Of a stretch of 64,000 nucleotides of DNA, positions 6,856 through 15,635 are shown piece after piece. The position numbers and the translations under genes are program-made. The stretch covers positions 124,001 through 188,000 of the forward strand of contig NZ_BTGQ01000001.1 of the NCBI RefSeq assembly GCF_036985505.1, given 5' to 3'. Position 1 is the first letter of the stretch; every line of letters begins with the position of its first letter. The notes below the pieces were generated by a model. The model was given only the letters and a program-made list of their open reading frames with translations, did no database searches and was not told the origin of the DNA. Source of the DNA: Croceitalea sp947503285 (GTDB lineage Bacteria > Bacteroidota > Bacteroidia > Flavobacteriales > Flavobacteriaceae).

Positions 6856-8046
6856 TTAGTTTTCCTCCACTCTATTGTCATCAAAGGCCGATGGCAGTAA
6901 TTTGGGTATCAATTTAATAAAGATCGGTAAAAGAACAGCCCCACCCGGTAACATAAAAATGGCCAAAGAGGGAATGGATTTGAAAATATCCAATAACTGC
7001 CCCTGTATTTTTTTCCGTTCTTCGACATTCAATTCTTGAGAGGCAGACTTGGCCAATAGTTGAACTAGCTCCCTACTTTCTGAAAGTTCTTTTTTTAAAC
7101 GTTTGCTATTTCTTAAGATCAATTTACTGACATTTTTATTCATGCCATCATAGAATTTTGAGGCCAAATTGGTGTCTTGTAAATAGGGTATGTCGTGATG
7201 GTTTTTTTCGAAGAAATCCTTCACATTTTTTAATGCCGTTTTAGCATTGTTTTTTGTCTTTCCAAGGGCCCTTGAAACAGTGAAGATAAATTCAGATTCT
7301 GCATAGTCGAGCGTCGCGTCTTCCCAAACTGTCAAGCAGGCAAAATCAAGCAGGTAGTCTTTTTCGAATGCATTTAAATTTTTTGGGATCATTTGCAAGT
7401 AAGAACCTTCAAATTTTGCCTCGTTCATATCGACATATGATAGTGAAGATTCCAATAATTGGATCAGTTTTAGATCGTTTTCATTGCTTTTTTTAGAGTT
7501 TAGCGCATGGTAGGCAATATTGATGGTAATGTATTCCAATATACCCGCGTGCTCCATAAGTGACGGTGTTTTGGCTAAATAAGCCCTAAAAATTAAAACG
7601 TCTACATATAATAAGGAATTCGTTAAGCTGTTACCAAATGCTTTGTTGAATACATTTCCGTTGAGGTATATTCGAGATTCTAAAAGCTTTTCAAGCTGGG
7701 TTATGGTCTTATTACCCGATAATATTTTATTGAGAAACGAGATCCTGCCAACTTCCATTTCTTGATAATACTCAAAGACAGTATCAATGAATTTTTCAAA
7801 ATTGGAATCCCCCGTTTCAAATTCATAAGAGAAATATAAGGCGGACAAGAGGTTGATCTTGGCAATTTCATCTTCTGAGAGGGAGTGTTCAGATTCGATA
7901 AAGGTGGGAATGTTAAGATGGATGCCATAGATGAAACCATGATTTAAAAGTTCATCATAAAGTTCGCTGTATGAGGCGTAGGTAGTGGTCGTGGTTCGTA
8001 AAAGGGAACCGAATTTATTAATCCAACCTGGGGCAGAGGGGTTCAT
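6856..8046 (-). CDS. LETM1-related biofilm-associated protein
   Basis: Protein of 396 residues. The N terminus MNPSAPGWINKF and the C-terminal stretch PSLAIFMLPGGAVLLPIFIKLIPKLLPSAF match the Bacteroidota family annotated as LETM1-related biofilm-associated protein; the proline/glycine-rich hydrophobic end resembles the membrane segment of mitochondrial LETM1. The rest is helical with no enzyme motif visible. The biofilm link comes from the family name; the molecular activity is not known. It is convergent with the LytTR regulator, with 80 bp between, and stands alone on its strand. Confidence 0.8.
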   Translation of the reverse strand: MNPSAPGWINKFGSLLRTTTTTYASYSELYDELLNHGFIYGIHLNIPTFIESEHSLSEDEIAKINLLSALYFSYEFETGDSNFEKFIDTVFEYYQEMEVGRISFLNKILSGNKTITQLEKLLESRIYLNGNVFNKAFGNSLTNSLLYVDVLIFRAYLAKTPSLMEHAGILEYITINIAYHALNSKKSNENDLKLIQLLESSLSYVDMNEAKFEGSYLQMIPKNLNAFEKDYLLDFACLTVWEDATLDYAESEFIFTVSRALGKTKNNAKTALKNVKDFFEKNHHDIPYLQDTNLASKFYDGMNKNVSKLILRNSKRLKKELSESRELVQLLAKSASQELNVEERKKIQGQLLDIFKSIPSLAIFMLPGGAVLLPIFIKLIPKLLPSAFDDNRVEEN

Positions 8047-8222
8047 ACATAAATTTTACAATACCAAAGAAACATAAAATATAAGACTTTGACTACACGG
8101 GGTGATTTGATTTTGAAAGAATTGCCATACTATTTTATTAAGAATTATTTAACATTTAAAACCAAACCTCGGTGCACAACCTTTCGTAGGTAGGGCTGTA
8201 TTAATCTTTCAAAACATTTAAA

Positions 8223-8915
8223 ATGAAAAAAACAACTAATTATGCCATGGTACTGGGTGCTTTGTTGGTTACCGCCATTATATTGGTGGCGGCCGACCAT
8301 ATTGATGCACCGGGCAGCATGGGAACGACCGCTGACATCGCCGATTATTTTGCTTTTGAACCCACAACCGGTTCTGACAATACTACCTTCATTGTCGATT
8401 TGCAATCGGATGTTTTGCCTGATCTTGCCTTTGGTACTTTTGACGAGGATGTACTTACTGAGATTAACATTGACGTAGATGGTGATTTGGTAGAAGATTT
8501 GGTGATACAGGCCATTCCACGTGATGGGACGATGTACTTTTTCGGTCCTGTCGCACCAAGTCAAACAGGCTTGTCCAGTTCAGTTTTTACCGATGCACCG
8601 CTGGGTAGTGTTGAAATTTCAGGGAGCACCGCAATTGTAGAAACGACTGCGAATAATGTAAAGCTTTTTGCCGGGCCAAGACAAGATCCCTTCTTTTTTG
8701 ATTTTTTCCAGTTCAATGCAGTGATAAGTCCAGAGCTTGATTCTGCACCCGGTGGCTTTTTACCTCCTGATGAAGCAACTGACACCTTTGATGGTGCCAA
8801 CACCCTGAGTATCGCAATCGAGCTTCCTAACAGTCTTTTGGGCGCACCCACTGCAACGAATGCCTTGGGCCTCAATGTTTATAATACATGGGTAACCACT
8901 AACAGAAAACAATAG
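8223..8915 (+). CDS. DUF4331 protein, N-terminal-half type
   Basis: Exported protein of 230 residues. A signal peptide of about 23 residues precedes DHIDAPG, the hallmark start of DUF4331. It continues with ADIADYFAFEP, a fiber of beta strands, GPRQDPFFFDFFQF, and NTLSIAIELPNSLLG.....LNVYNTWVTTNRKQ, where it stops. In full-length DUF4331 proteins (about 450 residues) this point leads directly into the QVDRMG-P-NT segment, which here starts a separate gene 22 nt downstream. It therefore appears to be the N-terminal half of a split DUF4331. Function unknown. Confidence 0.85.
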   Translation: MKKTTNYAMVLGALLVTAIILVAADHIDAPGSMGTTADIADYFAFEPTTGSDNTTFIVDLQSDVLPDLAFGTFDEDVLTEINIDVDGDLVEDLVIQAIPRDGTMYFFGPVAPSQTGLSSSVFTDAPLGSVEISGSTAIVETTANNVKLFAGPRQDPFFFDFFQFNAVISPELDSAPGGFLPPDEATDTFDGANTLSIAIELPNSLLGAPTATNALGLNVYNTWVTTNRKQ

Positions 8916-8937
8916 CTAATCTTTAATACATAGTAAA

Positions 8938-9699
8938 ATGAAATTTTATAAAGTAAAATATATTGTGATGCCGTTCATTATTGTATTGATTTTGGCTTCA
9001 TGTAGTGACGATGATGATACTGTGATGGAACCTATGGCAACATGTGATGATGGCCTGATGAATGGCGATGAGACCGGGGTAGATTGTGGCGGTAGTTGCA
9101 CCCCATGCGAGGTTATGGGAATGGATCCCGATTTTAGTGGTACTTTTTCACAAGTCGATTTTATGGGAAGACCGGGAATCAATACCGTGCTTAGTGTAGA
9201 CGGGGCTACAAAAGACGCCCATAACGTCGCAATTCCCTCAGAAATGACAGCAACCTTTCAAGCCCCATTTGAGGCAAGATTGGAACAATATCATGATGTT
9301 TACGCCCTGAAATTGGGTCTTGATCCAAATGATGTCAATTACGAAAACAACATACTTGGTCTAGATGCCACCACTTTGACGACTGTGCTTTCGGCAGATG
9401 TGTTGCAAGTAGCCCCCGATTTACCAACGACCTATTTTGATCCAGGAACGGATTTCGACAATGATGGTAGAATCTTGGTACCCGATGGTGATGAAGTTGC
9501 CCTTACCGGTAGAAAATTAAGTGATGATATCATCGACGTTTCGTTAATCCTGTTATTCGGTGGTGCCGAAGGAGACCGGTTCAGTGGTCAAGACCTTGAC
9601 ATGGACGGTATATCGGATCTACCCAGATTAACCTCTGATGGTGTAGGGTTGACAGCGACGATTACCACTACGTTTCCATACGTAAGTGATCCAGAATAG
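8938..9699 (+). CDS. DUF4331 lipoprotein, C-terminal-half type
   Basis: Lipoprotein of 253 residues: signal with lipobox LASC (Cys about 22), acidic linker SDDDDT, and a Cys-rich spacer CDDGLMNGDETGVDCGG followed by SCTPC, common in flavobacterial surface proteins. The domain then begins FSQVDFMGRPGINTVL and runs through TGRKLSDDIIDVSLILLFGGA to TTTFPYVSDPE, which corresponds to the C-terminal half of DUF4331. It lies 22 nt after the gene for the N-terminal half, so the two products may assemble, one of them lipid-anchored (inference). A strong hairpin follows the stop. Confidence 0.82.
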   Translation: MKFYKVKYIVMPFIIVLILASCSDDDDTVMEPMATCDDGLMNGDETGVDCGGSCTPCEVMGMDPDFSGTFSQVDFMGRPGINTVLSVDGATKDAHNVAIPSEMTATFQAPFEARLEQYHDVYALKLGLDPNDVNYENNILGLDATTLTTVLSADVLQVAPDLPTTYFDPGTDFDNDGRILVPDGDEVALTGRKLSDDIIDVSLILLFGGAEGDRFSGQDLDMDGISDLPRLTSDGVGLTATITTTFPYVSDPE

Positions 9700-9720
9700 T
9701 AAAATTGCTATGAGAGATTA

Positions 9721-9751
9721 TATGGGGAAGATGGATTTGGTCTTCCCCATA
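9721..9751 (+). terminator. Hairpin after the DUF4331 pair
   Basis: Perfect 11-bp inverted repeat TATGGGGAAGA (9721-9731) / TCTTCCCCATA (9741-9751) with a 9-nt loop, followed by TTTAAAA. It lies 21 nt after the DUF4331 lipoprotein stop and 26 nt before the next gene in the same direction, so it may terminate or attenuate transcription into the TPR gene. Confidence 0.65.
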
Positions 9752-9777
9752 TTTAAAAAACCTCAAAACACAATCTT

Positions 9778-11055
9778 ATGAAAAAAACAGGTATCATCAT
9801 GGCCATGGCCCTTGTATGTATGGCATGTCCTAACAATCAAGATCAAGTCACTTCGGTAGCCGACTACGATAACCATTTAAATTCCGAAAAAATTAAGACA
9901 ACCTCAAAGTTCTTCGAGCTTTGGAATAAAAAAATAAAGCCTGATAGTTTGCAACTACTCAGTTTTGGCAATGTGGCCAGTGAATATAGTCGTTACTTCA
10001 AGGGTACCGGAAATATAAAATTTTTGAAAAAGGCAGAAAAAGCGTTGGATAAAGCAGTTGAAATCGCCAATATCAATAAAGAAGGCTATTTGCGTGCACT
10101 AGCGAGAAATTATATAGCGCAGCATCGCTTTAGAGAAGCGCTTGAACTAGCAGAGATGGCTCGACAGCTAGAGGGAGCGTTGAAAGACACCCAAAGTCTA
10201 CTATTCGATGTTCACATGGAATTGGGAAATTATGCGAAGGCCGAAGCTTATTTAGACAGTATTCACAACCCGTCTGAATTTGGTTACCTAATTCGGGTTG
10301 CTAAATGGAATGATTACAAAGGGGACTTGGACACGACGATTCGGTTTATGGAAAAAGCCCTTGCAAAAGCAGAATCTTCAAGGAATAAGAAGTTGATGTT
10401 ATGGTCGTATTCAAACATTGCCGATTATTATGGGCATGCCGGTAGAATATCGGATTCTTATCAACATTACCTAAAGACCCTAGCACTAGACCCGAACAAT
10501 GCCTATGCAAAAAAAGGAATTGCTTGGATCGTATACTCCCATGAAAAAAATGGAAAGGAAGCCATGCGTATATTGGATGCCATTACCGAAAATTACCAGT
10601 CCCCTGATTATTACTTACTCAAAGCGGAGATTGCTGATTTTATGGGTGATGCCAAACGAGCGGTAAAAAACCGTGAGCAATACCGTAAGAGCGTAATGGA
10701 CAAGAACTACGGCAATATGTACAACGCCTATACCATTGACTTTGCCTTAGAACATACTAAGCAAACCAACCGTGCTTTGAATTTAGCCTTAGCGGAAGTG
10801 GAAAATAGGCCGACGCCAGAATCATATCATTTATTGGCAAATACTTATCTGAACATGGGAAAACCGGAAAAGGCTTTGGGTATTGTACAAGAACATATAG
10901 CGGGAAAAACTTTTGAGCCAGCCATATTATTGAGTGTAGCCGAAATATATAAGGCAAATGGATTGGTCGATCAAGTTCAGACCTTAAAGCAAGAACTTGA
11001 AGACAGTTTATATGAATTGGGTCCCATAGTCGGTGAAAAAATAGCATTGCTTTAA
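9778..11055 (+). CDS. TPR-repeat lipoprotein
   Basis: Protein of 425 residues with a lipoprotein signal (MKKTGIIMAMALVCMAC, Cys about 17) and a helical solenoid of TPR units, for example FLKKAEKALDKAVEIANINKEGY, RFREALELAEMARQLEG, GRISDSYQHYLKTLALDPNNAYAKKG and TPESYHLLANTYLNMGKPEKALGIV. It is probably an outer- or inner-membrane anchored scaffold. It follows the DUF4331 pair on the same strand, 78 bp downstream with a hairpin between; a shared role with them is inferred from position only. Confidence 0.83.
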   Translation: MKKTGIIMAMALVCMACPNNQDQVTSVADYDNHLNSEKIKTTSKFFELWNKKIKPDSLQLLSFGNVASEYSRYFKGTGNIKFLKKAEKALDKAVEIANINKEGYLRALARNYIAQHRFREALELAEMARQLEGALKDTQSLLFDVHMELGNYAKAEAYLDSIHNPSEFGYLIRVAKWNDYKGDLDTTIRFMEKALAKAESSRNKKLMLWSYSNIADYYGHAGRISDSYQHYLKTLALDPNNAYAKKGIAWIVYSHEKNGKEAMRILDAITENYQSPDYYLLKAEIADFMGDAKRAVKNREQYRKSVMDKNYGNMYNAYTIDFALEHTKQTNRALNLALAEVENRPTPESYHLLANTYLNMGKPEKALGIVQEHIAGKTFEPAILLSVAEIYKANGLVDQVQTLKQELEDSLYELGPIVGEKIALL

Positions 11056-11082
11056 TAAAAGAGTGATTTATTGGTTGTTTTG

Positions 11083-11117
11083 AGAACGTCCAGACTTATA
11101 TTTTGTTTGGGCGTTCT
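11083..11117 (+). terminator. Probable terminator after the TPR lipoprotein
   Basis: A 13-bp stem (11083-11095 with 11105-11117, two G-U wobbles, core GAACGTCCA / TGGGCGTTC) with a 9-nt AT-rich loop, starting 27 nt after the stop codon. The T-tract is short, so confidence is moderate. Confidence 0.5.
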
Positions 11118-11380
11118 TCCATTAATAGGGATACATAATTATGAAGTAACCCAGTGCAGTCTTATGCCTACCTTTTTTAAGCAAGTATTCGTGTACTTTA
11201 TCGAATCCAATCGTGTTAGATTTTTGGGGATTGGTTTATTCGATATCGGTGCCAGTTCAAAGCATTGGAAATAAGCTGCTGTAAAGTAGGTTGCAGGCAT
11301 GTTTTTAAAGTGGTTTTGCCAGAAAAGAAGAACCTGCACTAATGTGGTCACAATTGCAATAGCGTAATCTCACAATAGCC
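11118..11380. other. Intergenic stretch with nothing recognisable
   Basis: Between the hairpin and the end of the convergent acetyltransferase gene. The short frames on both strands have no recognisable sequence, no sensible starts and no family resemblance. I see no repeat, RNA gene or clear second terminator. Confidence 0.5.
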
Positions 11381-11938
11381 TTAATTTTCGATGGCTTTAA
11401 TGACCCTACATGGATTGCCTGCGGCAAATACATCTTCGGGAATATTTCTGGTCACCACGCTACCTGCACCAATAACACTTCTACTACCAATGGAAACACC
11501 AGGGCATATGGTTACATTACCGCCGACCCAAACATCTTGACCAATGGTAATGGGCTTACCCAATTCTTTACCCGAGGCCCTGGCCACAGCCTCGATAGGA
11601 TGTGTCGCCGTAAAGATTTGGACATTGGGGCCAAACATGGTTCTATCCCCTATGGTAACTGGGGTTACATCGAGAACAACGCAGTTGAAATTAAAGAAGA
11701 CCCTTTTTCCCAAATGGATATTTGAACCATAATCACAATAAAAAGGGGCTTGTATAAAACAGCTCTTGCCTTGATTGGGAATCAATCGCTTTGCCAAGGA
11801 TTGTAGCTTTTTTCCATCGTCGGCAGGGCATTCATTGAATTGTTGTAACAAAAGCCTAGCCTGTGCCCTTTCTGAGAGTAAACTTCGATCAAGTGGGTTA
11901 TACAATTCACCTCGGAGCATTTTTTCTTTTTCGGTCAT
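11381..11938 (-). CDS. Sugar O-acetyltransferase (maltose acetyltransferase/LacA/NodL type)
   Basis: Acetyl-CoA-dependent O-acetyltransferase of 185 residues. N-terminal Mac domain MTEKEKMLRGELYNPLD.. (1-55), then a left-handed beta-helix of hexapeptide repeats: IGDRTMFGPNVQIFTATHPIE, with the catalytic His in TATHP, and IGQDVWVGGNVTICPGVSIGSRSVIGAGSVVTRNIPEDVFAAGNPCRVI. Length and order match the maltose/galactoside acetyltransferase family. Its start overlaps the stop of the isochorismatase-like gene by 4 nt. The natural acceptor sugar cannot be decided. Confidence 0.92.
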   Translation of the reverse strand: MTEKEKMLRGELYNPLDRSLLSERAQARLLLQQFNECPADDGKKLQSLAKRLIPNQGKSCFIQAPFYCDYGSNIHLGKRVFFNFNCVVLDVTPVTIGDRTMFGPNVQIFTATHPIEAVARASGKELGKPITIGQDVWVGGNVTICPGVSIGSRSVIGAGSVVTRNIPEDVFAAGNPCRVIKAIEN

Positions 11939-12501
11939 AGCATCGCCAATATGGCATTCGTGTTTAAAACGGTTGCAAATTCTTCGTTCAGGCTTGACAA
12001 AGTGGTTTGATGGATAAGTTCTGCATCAAATTTACTGCCGTTGATGCCCAAGCGGTCAAATGTTGCAGTGGCGTCAGCGATTAAAAAAGTTTCAAAATCG
12101 AGATTTCCTGCCATCCGCGTCGTTGTTGAAATGCAGTGGTTGGTAGTTAGACCAGCGATGACGAGGGTAGTAATTTCATTATCCTTCAGATCGTTTTCTA
12201 GATTGGTGCCGATGAAGGCACTATTGACATCTTTAACGATGATAGGTTCTTGACTTCTAGGTTGTATCAAATCGTGCAGTTCAAAACCTGGTTGTGAGGG
12301 ATGCAAAGGTGAGTTCGGGTTACGAGAACCATGCATGATGTGAAAGATGGGCAGGTGAAGCTCGCGCCACCTATCCAATAACTTGGCGCACTTTGTTTCA
12401 GCATCCTTATTGTTTCTATTGCCGCCCCAATAAGCCTCGTCTTCAAATCCTTTCTGAATATCCACAAGCAATAATGCCGGTTTTCTATCACGTAATCCCA
12501 T
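11935..12501 (-). CDS. Isochorismatase-family cysteine hydrolase
   Basis: Protein of 188 residues with the cysteine-hydrolase triad: Asp in LLVDIQKGFED, Lys in IIVKDVNSAF, and Cys in GLTTNHCISTTTRMA with the preceding cis-peptide region VIAGLTTN. Family members hydrolyse nicotinamide, isochorismate, ureidoacrylate or other amides; the substrate cannot be told here. It lacks the metal-site pattern typical of nicotinamidase, so a general amidohydrolase is more likely. It lies 13 nt after the GNAT gene and overlaps the acetyltransferase gene. Confidence 0.88.
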   Translation of the reverse strand: MGLRDRKPALLLVDIQKGFEDEAYWGGNRNNKDAETKCAKLLDRWRELHLPIFHIMHGSRNPNSPLHPSQPGFELHDLIQPRSQEPIIVKDVNSAFIGTNLENDLKDNEITTLVIAGLTTNHCISTTTRMAGNLDFETFLIADATATFDRLGINGSKFDAELIHQTTLSSLNEEFATVLNTNAILAML

Positions 12502-12514
12502 ATATCCGTTTGTA

Positions 12515-12925
12515 TTAGAATTCTTTCTCTAAGATAGTAAAGTCAATTCCTTCCCTAGAGAAATCACGTTCTGTTTTTCGCATTCCGAAAGCCTGATAAA
12601 AATGAACTTTATCCTTTCGCGCATTACACCACAGTTTGGTAATATCCAATTGGTGTGCTTGGTCCATTAAAAATCGTAATAATGTAGTACCATACCCTCT
12701 TCCTTGCTCTTCTTTGAGGGTCGCAAACTTTCTAAACTGGGCTGTTCTCGCCTCTATGAAAAGTGATACCACGGAAATCAATCTTTCCTCAATGAAAAGT
12801 CCATAATGTAGCCCCTTGTCATCATCAGGTAATTTTATAAAATCAAATGATTTTTCGGGCCACATGACCTTATGGCGGATCGGCCAGGCATCTTTATGCG
12901 AAATTTCCCTTATTGTGGTATTCAA
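12515..12925 (-). CDS. GNAT-family N-acetyltransferase
   Basis: Acetyltransferase of 136 residues. The acetyl-CoA-binding motif A is FATLKEEQGRGYGTTLLRFLMDQA (about 67-90), followed by LWCNARKDKVHFYQAFGMRKTER, the usual motif B. The target is unknown; family members act on small amines or protein N termini. It lies 20 nt downstream of the anti-sigma factor gene and 13 nt upstream of the hydrolase on the same strand, so it may share the sigma operon's transcript. Confidence 0.87.
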   Translation of the reverse strand: MNTTIREISHKDAWPIRHKVMWPEKSFDFIKLPDDDKGLHYGLFIEERLISVVSLFIEARTAQFRKFATLKEEQGRGYGTTLLRFLMDQAHQLDITKLWCNARKDKVHFYQAFGMRKTERDFSREGIDFTILEKEF

Positions 12926-12945
12926 AATAAGTGCAATTGGTGGTA

Positions 12946-13749
12946 TTAAGGTCCTACGGCCCCAAGGGTATAGAGTTGTTCTAAGGTTGGGGTCTCACTG
13001 CCGCCTTCGGGTTCAAGGGTAATACCGAAAGCCTCTGACTCATTTGGATTCGATAATTCAAAAATGGCAGTTTCATTACTTACGAAATCATCTAATATCC
13101 CTATGCTGGTTGGGGTCAAAGGGTCCAACTTTAAAGACCATACTTGATAGGTATAGCCTGATGGGGGGTCAGGTAGCCCTTGCACATCTAGGTATACTTT
13201 CTTTTCCTTTTTATTCCAATATGCCCGTGCGTATGATTCTGGTGCTATCGTTTGCCCACCCAATGGAATTACCGTAATGTCCCTATTTCGAAGCATGTTC
13301 AACATGGTTTCAATGGCATCTTTATCGGCAACAAGTTCCCTAGCATTCAAAATCTCTTCCTCCAACTGTTGTTTTTGTCCATTGACCATTTGAACTTCGG
13401 TTTTAAGGTCTTGATTTTCAAGGTAGACCCAAATCAACCCTATCGCAAATATCAAAGAGGCCGCCCAGCCTAGGTAATGGATCCATGGGGTTTTCTTTTT
13501 TGATGCTGATGGGGCAAAAGGGATCACATCATCCAGTTCACTTCGAATACTCGTAAAACCGTTTTCAGGCAAACCCGGTGATGCAGCCGCCGTAAGTCTA
13601 AGAATGGCCTTTTCAATGGCTTCGATTTCTTCTTGAATTTCAGGATGTTTGATGGCATAGTGCTGTACCTCTAGATTTTCTTCAGGACTTAGGCCCCCAG
13701 AAACATAAAGTTCTAGAATTCCAGATGCTATGTATTTTTTTACATCCAT
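12946..13749 (-). CDS. RskA-like anti-sigma factor
   Basis: Single-pass membrane protein of 267 residues. The N-terminal cytoplasmic part (1-85) starts MDVKKYIASGILELYVSGGLSPEE, typical of RskA-type anti-sigma factors. One membrane segment lies near 94-110 (YLGWAASLIFAIGLIWVYL), then a coiled coil (QDLKTEVQMVNGQKQQLEEEILNARELV), and a periplasmic RskA C-terminal domain (about 150-267) with YLDVQGLPDPPSGYTYQVW. It sits directly after the sigma factor gene with no intervening base, so the two form a cognate pair; release presumably follows proteolysis as known for the family. Confidence 0.9.
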   Translation of the reverse strand: MDVKKYIASGILELYVSGGLSPEENLEVQHYAIKHPEIQEEIEAIEKAILRLTAAASPGLPENGFTSIRSELDDVIPFAPSASKKKTPWIHYLGWAASLIFAIGLIWVYLENQDLKTEVQMVNGQKQQLEEEILNARELVADKDAIETMLNMLRNRDITVIPLGGQTIAPESYARAYWNKKEKKVYLDVQGLPDPPSGYTYQVWSLKLDPLTPTSIGILDDFVSNETAIFELSNPNESEAFGITLEPEGGSETPTLEQLYTLGAVGP

Positions 13750-14280
13750 TTATAATCCCCCGTTTTTTCTAATTTCAGAAATACAGGCCCTGATACGTGT
13801 TTTAATCGTGCCGACAGGTTTTTTTAATTTTTCTGCAGCTTCTTTCTGGGTATATCCTTTGAAATAAAGTAAATCGATCAATTGAATACATTTTTCTTTA
13901 ATGCCCTTAAGTAAAGATTGCAGACCAATGGTGTCTATGTTCATCTCATGCTCAGGTGTCAATATACCTACGAAAGAATCCATTTGAAGGTTCTTCTTTT
14001 GGTTTTTATATGCTTTTGAACGTAACTCATCGATAGCCGTGTTTCTTGCAATATTCAAGATCCACGTAAAAAACCGTCCTTTTGAAGTATCGTAGGTAGC
14101 TGACTTATCCCAAATTTTCATAAAAACATCATGACAAAGCTCTTGGGCACGCTCTTGGTCTTTGATTATGACATGGATAACCCCACAGATATTTTCTGCG
14201 TACATGGAATAAAGGGTTTCAAAAGCACTTTTGTCCTTTTGTTGAAACTGACTTACGAGCGTATCTATATTTACTGCCAT
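13750..14280 (-). CDS. ECF-type RNA polymerase sigma factor (SigK-like)
   Basis: Sigma factor of 176 residues. Region 2 contains AQELCHDVFMKIWDKSATYDTSKGRFFTWILNIARNTAIDELRS, which binds core polymerase and the -10 element. Region 4 contains LLYFKGYTQKEAAEKLKKPVGTIKTRIRACISEIRK, a helix-turn-helix for the -35 element. It lies immediately upstream of its anti-sigma gene. The regulon is unknown; the operon's own downstream genes are obvious first candidates. Confidence 0.94.
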   Translation of the reverse strand: MAVNIDTLVSQFQQKDKSAFETLYSMYAENICGVIHVIIKDQERAQELCHDVFMKIWDKSATYDTSKGRFFTWILNIARNTAIDELRSKAYKNQKKNLQMDSFVGILTPEHEMNIDTIGLQSLLKGIKEKCIQLIDLLYFKGYTQKEAAEKLKKPVGTIKTRIRACISEIRKNGGL

Positions 14281-14326
14281 TAGGGTTTAAAGATAATGTA
14301 AAACCAAAATTATTGGATATAAATAA

Positions 14327-14698
14327 CTAGATATGTTGGTCTATTAAAATGGTATTGCCATCAGGGTCCATTACAACGATACTGGCCGGCCCGCTAGTAC
14401 TACCATCCGCTTCCTTGACCAATTCAATTTGATTTGCCTTAAGATGTTTTTGTATGGTACGCACATCATCATAACCTGGTACTTTCTGGGCATTCTCATC
14501 CCATCCAGGATTAAAGGTGAGGATATTGTTTTCGAACATGCCCTGAAAAAGCCCTACAAGTGCATTGCCATTTTTCATGATCAAATAGTGCTGTTCCATG
14601 GACCCTGCAAATATGGCGAAGCCCAATTTTTCATAAAATGTTCTTGAAGTTTCTAAATCCTTTACGGAAAGACTCACGGAGAAAGCGCCTAATTTCAT
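14327..14698 (-). CDS. VOC-family (glyoxalase/dioxygenase fold) protein
   Basis: Protein of 123 residues with the vicinal-oxygen-chelate fold: LGAFSVSLSVKDLETSRTFYEKLGFAIFAG at the start and GPASIVVMDPDGNTILIDQH at the end. Related proteins are metal-dependent lyases, dioxygenases or resistance proteins; this one has few of the usual metal ligands (the N-terminal His/Glu site is not evident), so activity cannot be assigned. It stands 46 nt upstream of the sigma factor gene on the same strand. Confidence 0.85.
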   Translation of the reverse strand: MKLGAFSVSLSVKDLETSRTFYEKLGFAIFAGSMEQHYLIMKNGNALVGLFQGMFENNILTFNPGWDENAQKVPGYDDVRTIQKHLKANQIELVKEADGSTSGPASIVVMDPDGNTILIDQHI

Positions 14699-14881
14699 CG
14701 TTTATTGAATTAAAGGTTGTTCTTAAACTTACAATTTTTTTACGAATGCCAAGGGTAATAGCATTTTCAGACGGTGGGGGCTACTTTTTGATTTGTTCAA
14801 CTAGTTGTGGTGGGCATGATGATTGAAATCGCATCCTTAAAAAAGGGCCTTCTGAATGGATTACCATTGATTTTGATAGGG

Positions 14882-15562
14882 TTATCGTACGACCTCTTCC
14901 AGAACCTGCCAAACATTTTCCATAACGATTTGATGTCCCTTTGCGGTGGGGTGGATGCCGTCTTCCAAGTTCAATTCGGGTATACCTGCTACCCCTTCCA
15001 AAAGAAATGGAATTAGGGGGATTTCGTTCTCTTTAGCTAGTTCAGGAAATATTTTACGAAACCCCGTGGTATATTCAGCACCCATATTTGGGGGTATTTG
15101 CATACCTGCTAGAACAATTTTTATCGCAGGATCTTTCTTTTCTACCAAAGTAATGATGGCTTGCAGATTCTCTCGGGTCTTTTCAAGTGGAATTCCACGA
15201 AGGCCATCATTGGCGCCAAGTTCCAACACGAAAATAGCAACCTCTTGATTCAGCACCCAGTTTAAACGATTTAATCCTCCCGAAGTGGTTTCCCCGCTTA
15301 AACCTGAATTTATGGTGACATAATCAAGGTTTAACGAATCCAGTCTATTTTGTATCAATGCTGGAAAAGCCTCTTCTACCTCAATTCCGTATCCAGCCGT
15401 AAGGCTATCCCCAAAAAACAATATCGTTTTTTTGACATTTTCTTCACTAACGATCCCAGTATTTTCGACAGTTTCGTCCTCGGTTTCCTTTTTGGGTTGA
15501 TCAGCACATGAGAACAAGAAAACCAAACAAAAAAAATAACGAAACTTTAAGAAGGTGTGCAT
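14882..15562 (-). CDS. tesA: TesA-like SGNH esterase, predicted lipoprotein
   Basis: GDSL/SGNH hydrolase of 226 residues with all four blocks: block I FFGDSLTAGYGI (catalytic Ser), block II GLSGETTSGG (Gly), block III GANDGLRG (Asn), and block V DGIHPTAKGH (catalytic Asp and His). It matches the TesA/arylesterase group that cleaves acyl-CoA and lyso-phospholipid esters. The N terminus has a lipobox (FLFSC, Cys about 19) and an acidic linker, so it is a lipoprotein, unlike soluble E. coli TesA. It is divergent from the ybbA/ybbP-like ABC genes, the arrangement also seen in E. coli, which supports a joint function. Confidence 0.88.
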   Translation of the reverse strand: MHTFLKFRYFFCLVFLFSCADQPKKETEDETVENTGIVSEENVKKTILFFGDSLTAGYGIEVEEAFPALIQNRLDSLNLDYVTINSGLSGETTSGGLNRLNWVLNQEVAIFVLELGANDGLRGIPLEKTRENLQAIITLVEKKDPAIKIVLAGMQIPPNMGAEYTTGFRKIFPELAKENEIPLIPFLLEGVAGIPELNLEDGIHPTAKGHQIVMENVWQVLEEVVR

Positions 15563-15635
15563 GGTGCTAGGGTGTAAAAATCAAATACAATTACCTATTT
15601 TTCGGGTTTAATCAAATTAAGGAATCGTACATTAT
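15563..15635. promoter_or_regulatory. Divergent promoter region between the esterase and ABC transporter genes
   Basis: Only 73 bp separate the two divergent starts, so both promoters must lie here or overlap the coding ends. It is AT-rich; I see no convincing -33/-7 pair. The shared region implies co-regulation. Confidence 0.45.

Noticed and set aside
8106..8138. Possible -33/-7 promoter before the DUF4331 gene
   Set aside because: TTTG and a TACTATTTT-like element are present at a plausible distance, but the -7 match is weak and AT-rich sequence gives such matches by chance.
8145..8564. Minus-strand frame over the DUF4331 start
   Set aside because: Antisense to a well-supported signal peptide and domain; no homologous pattern.
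11139..11380. Overlapping short frames in the gap after the TPR lipoprotein
   Set aside because: No start context, conserved composition or family; region is called empty.
12631..12639. ACAGTTTGG, a perfect LytTR half-site
   Set aside because: It lies inside the GNAT coding sequence with no second half-site 21 bp away on either side; chance match.
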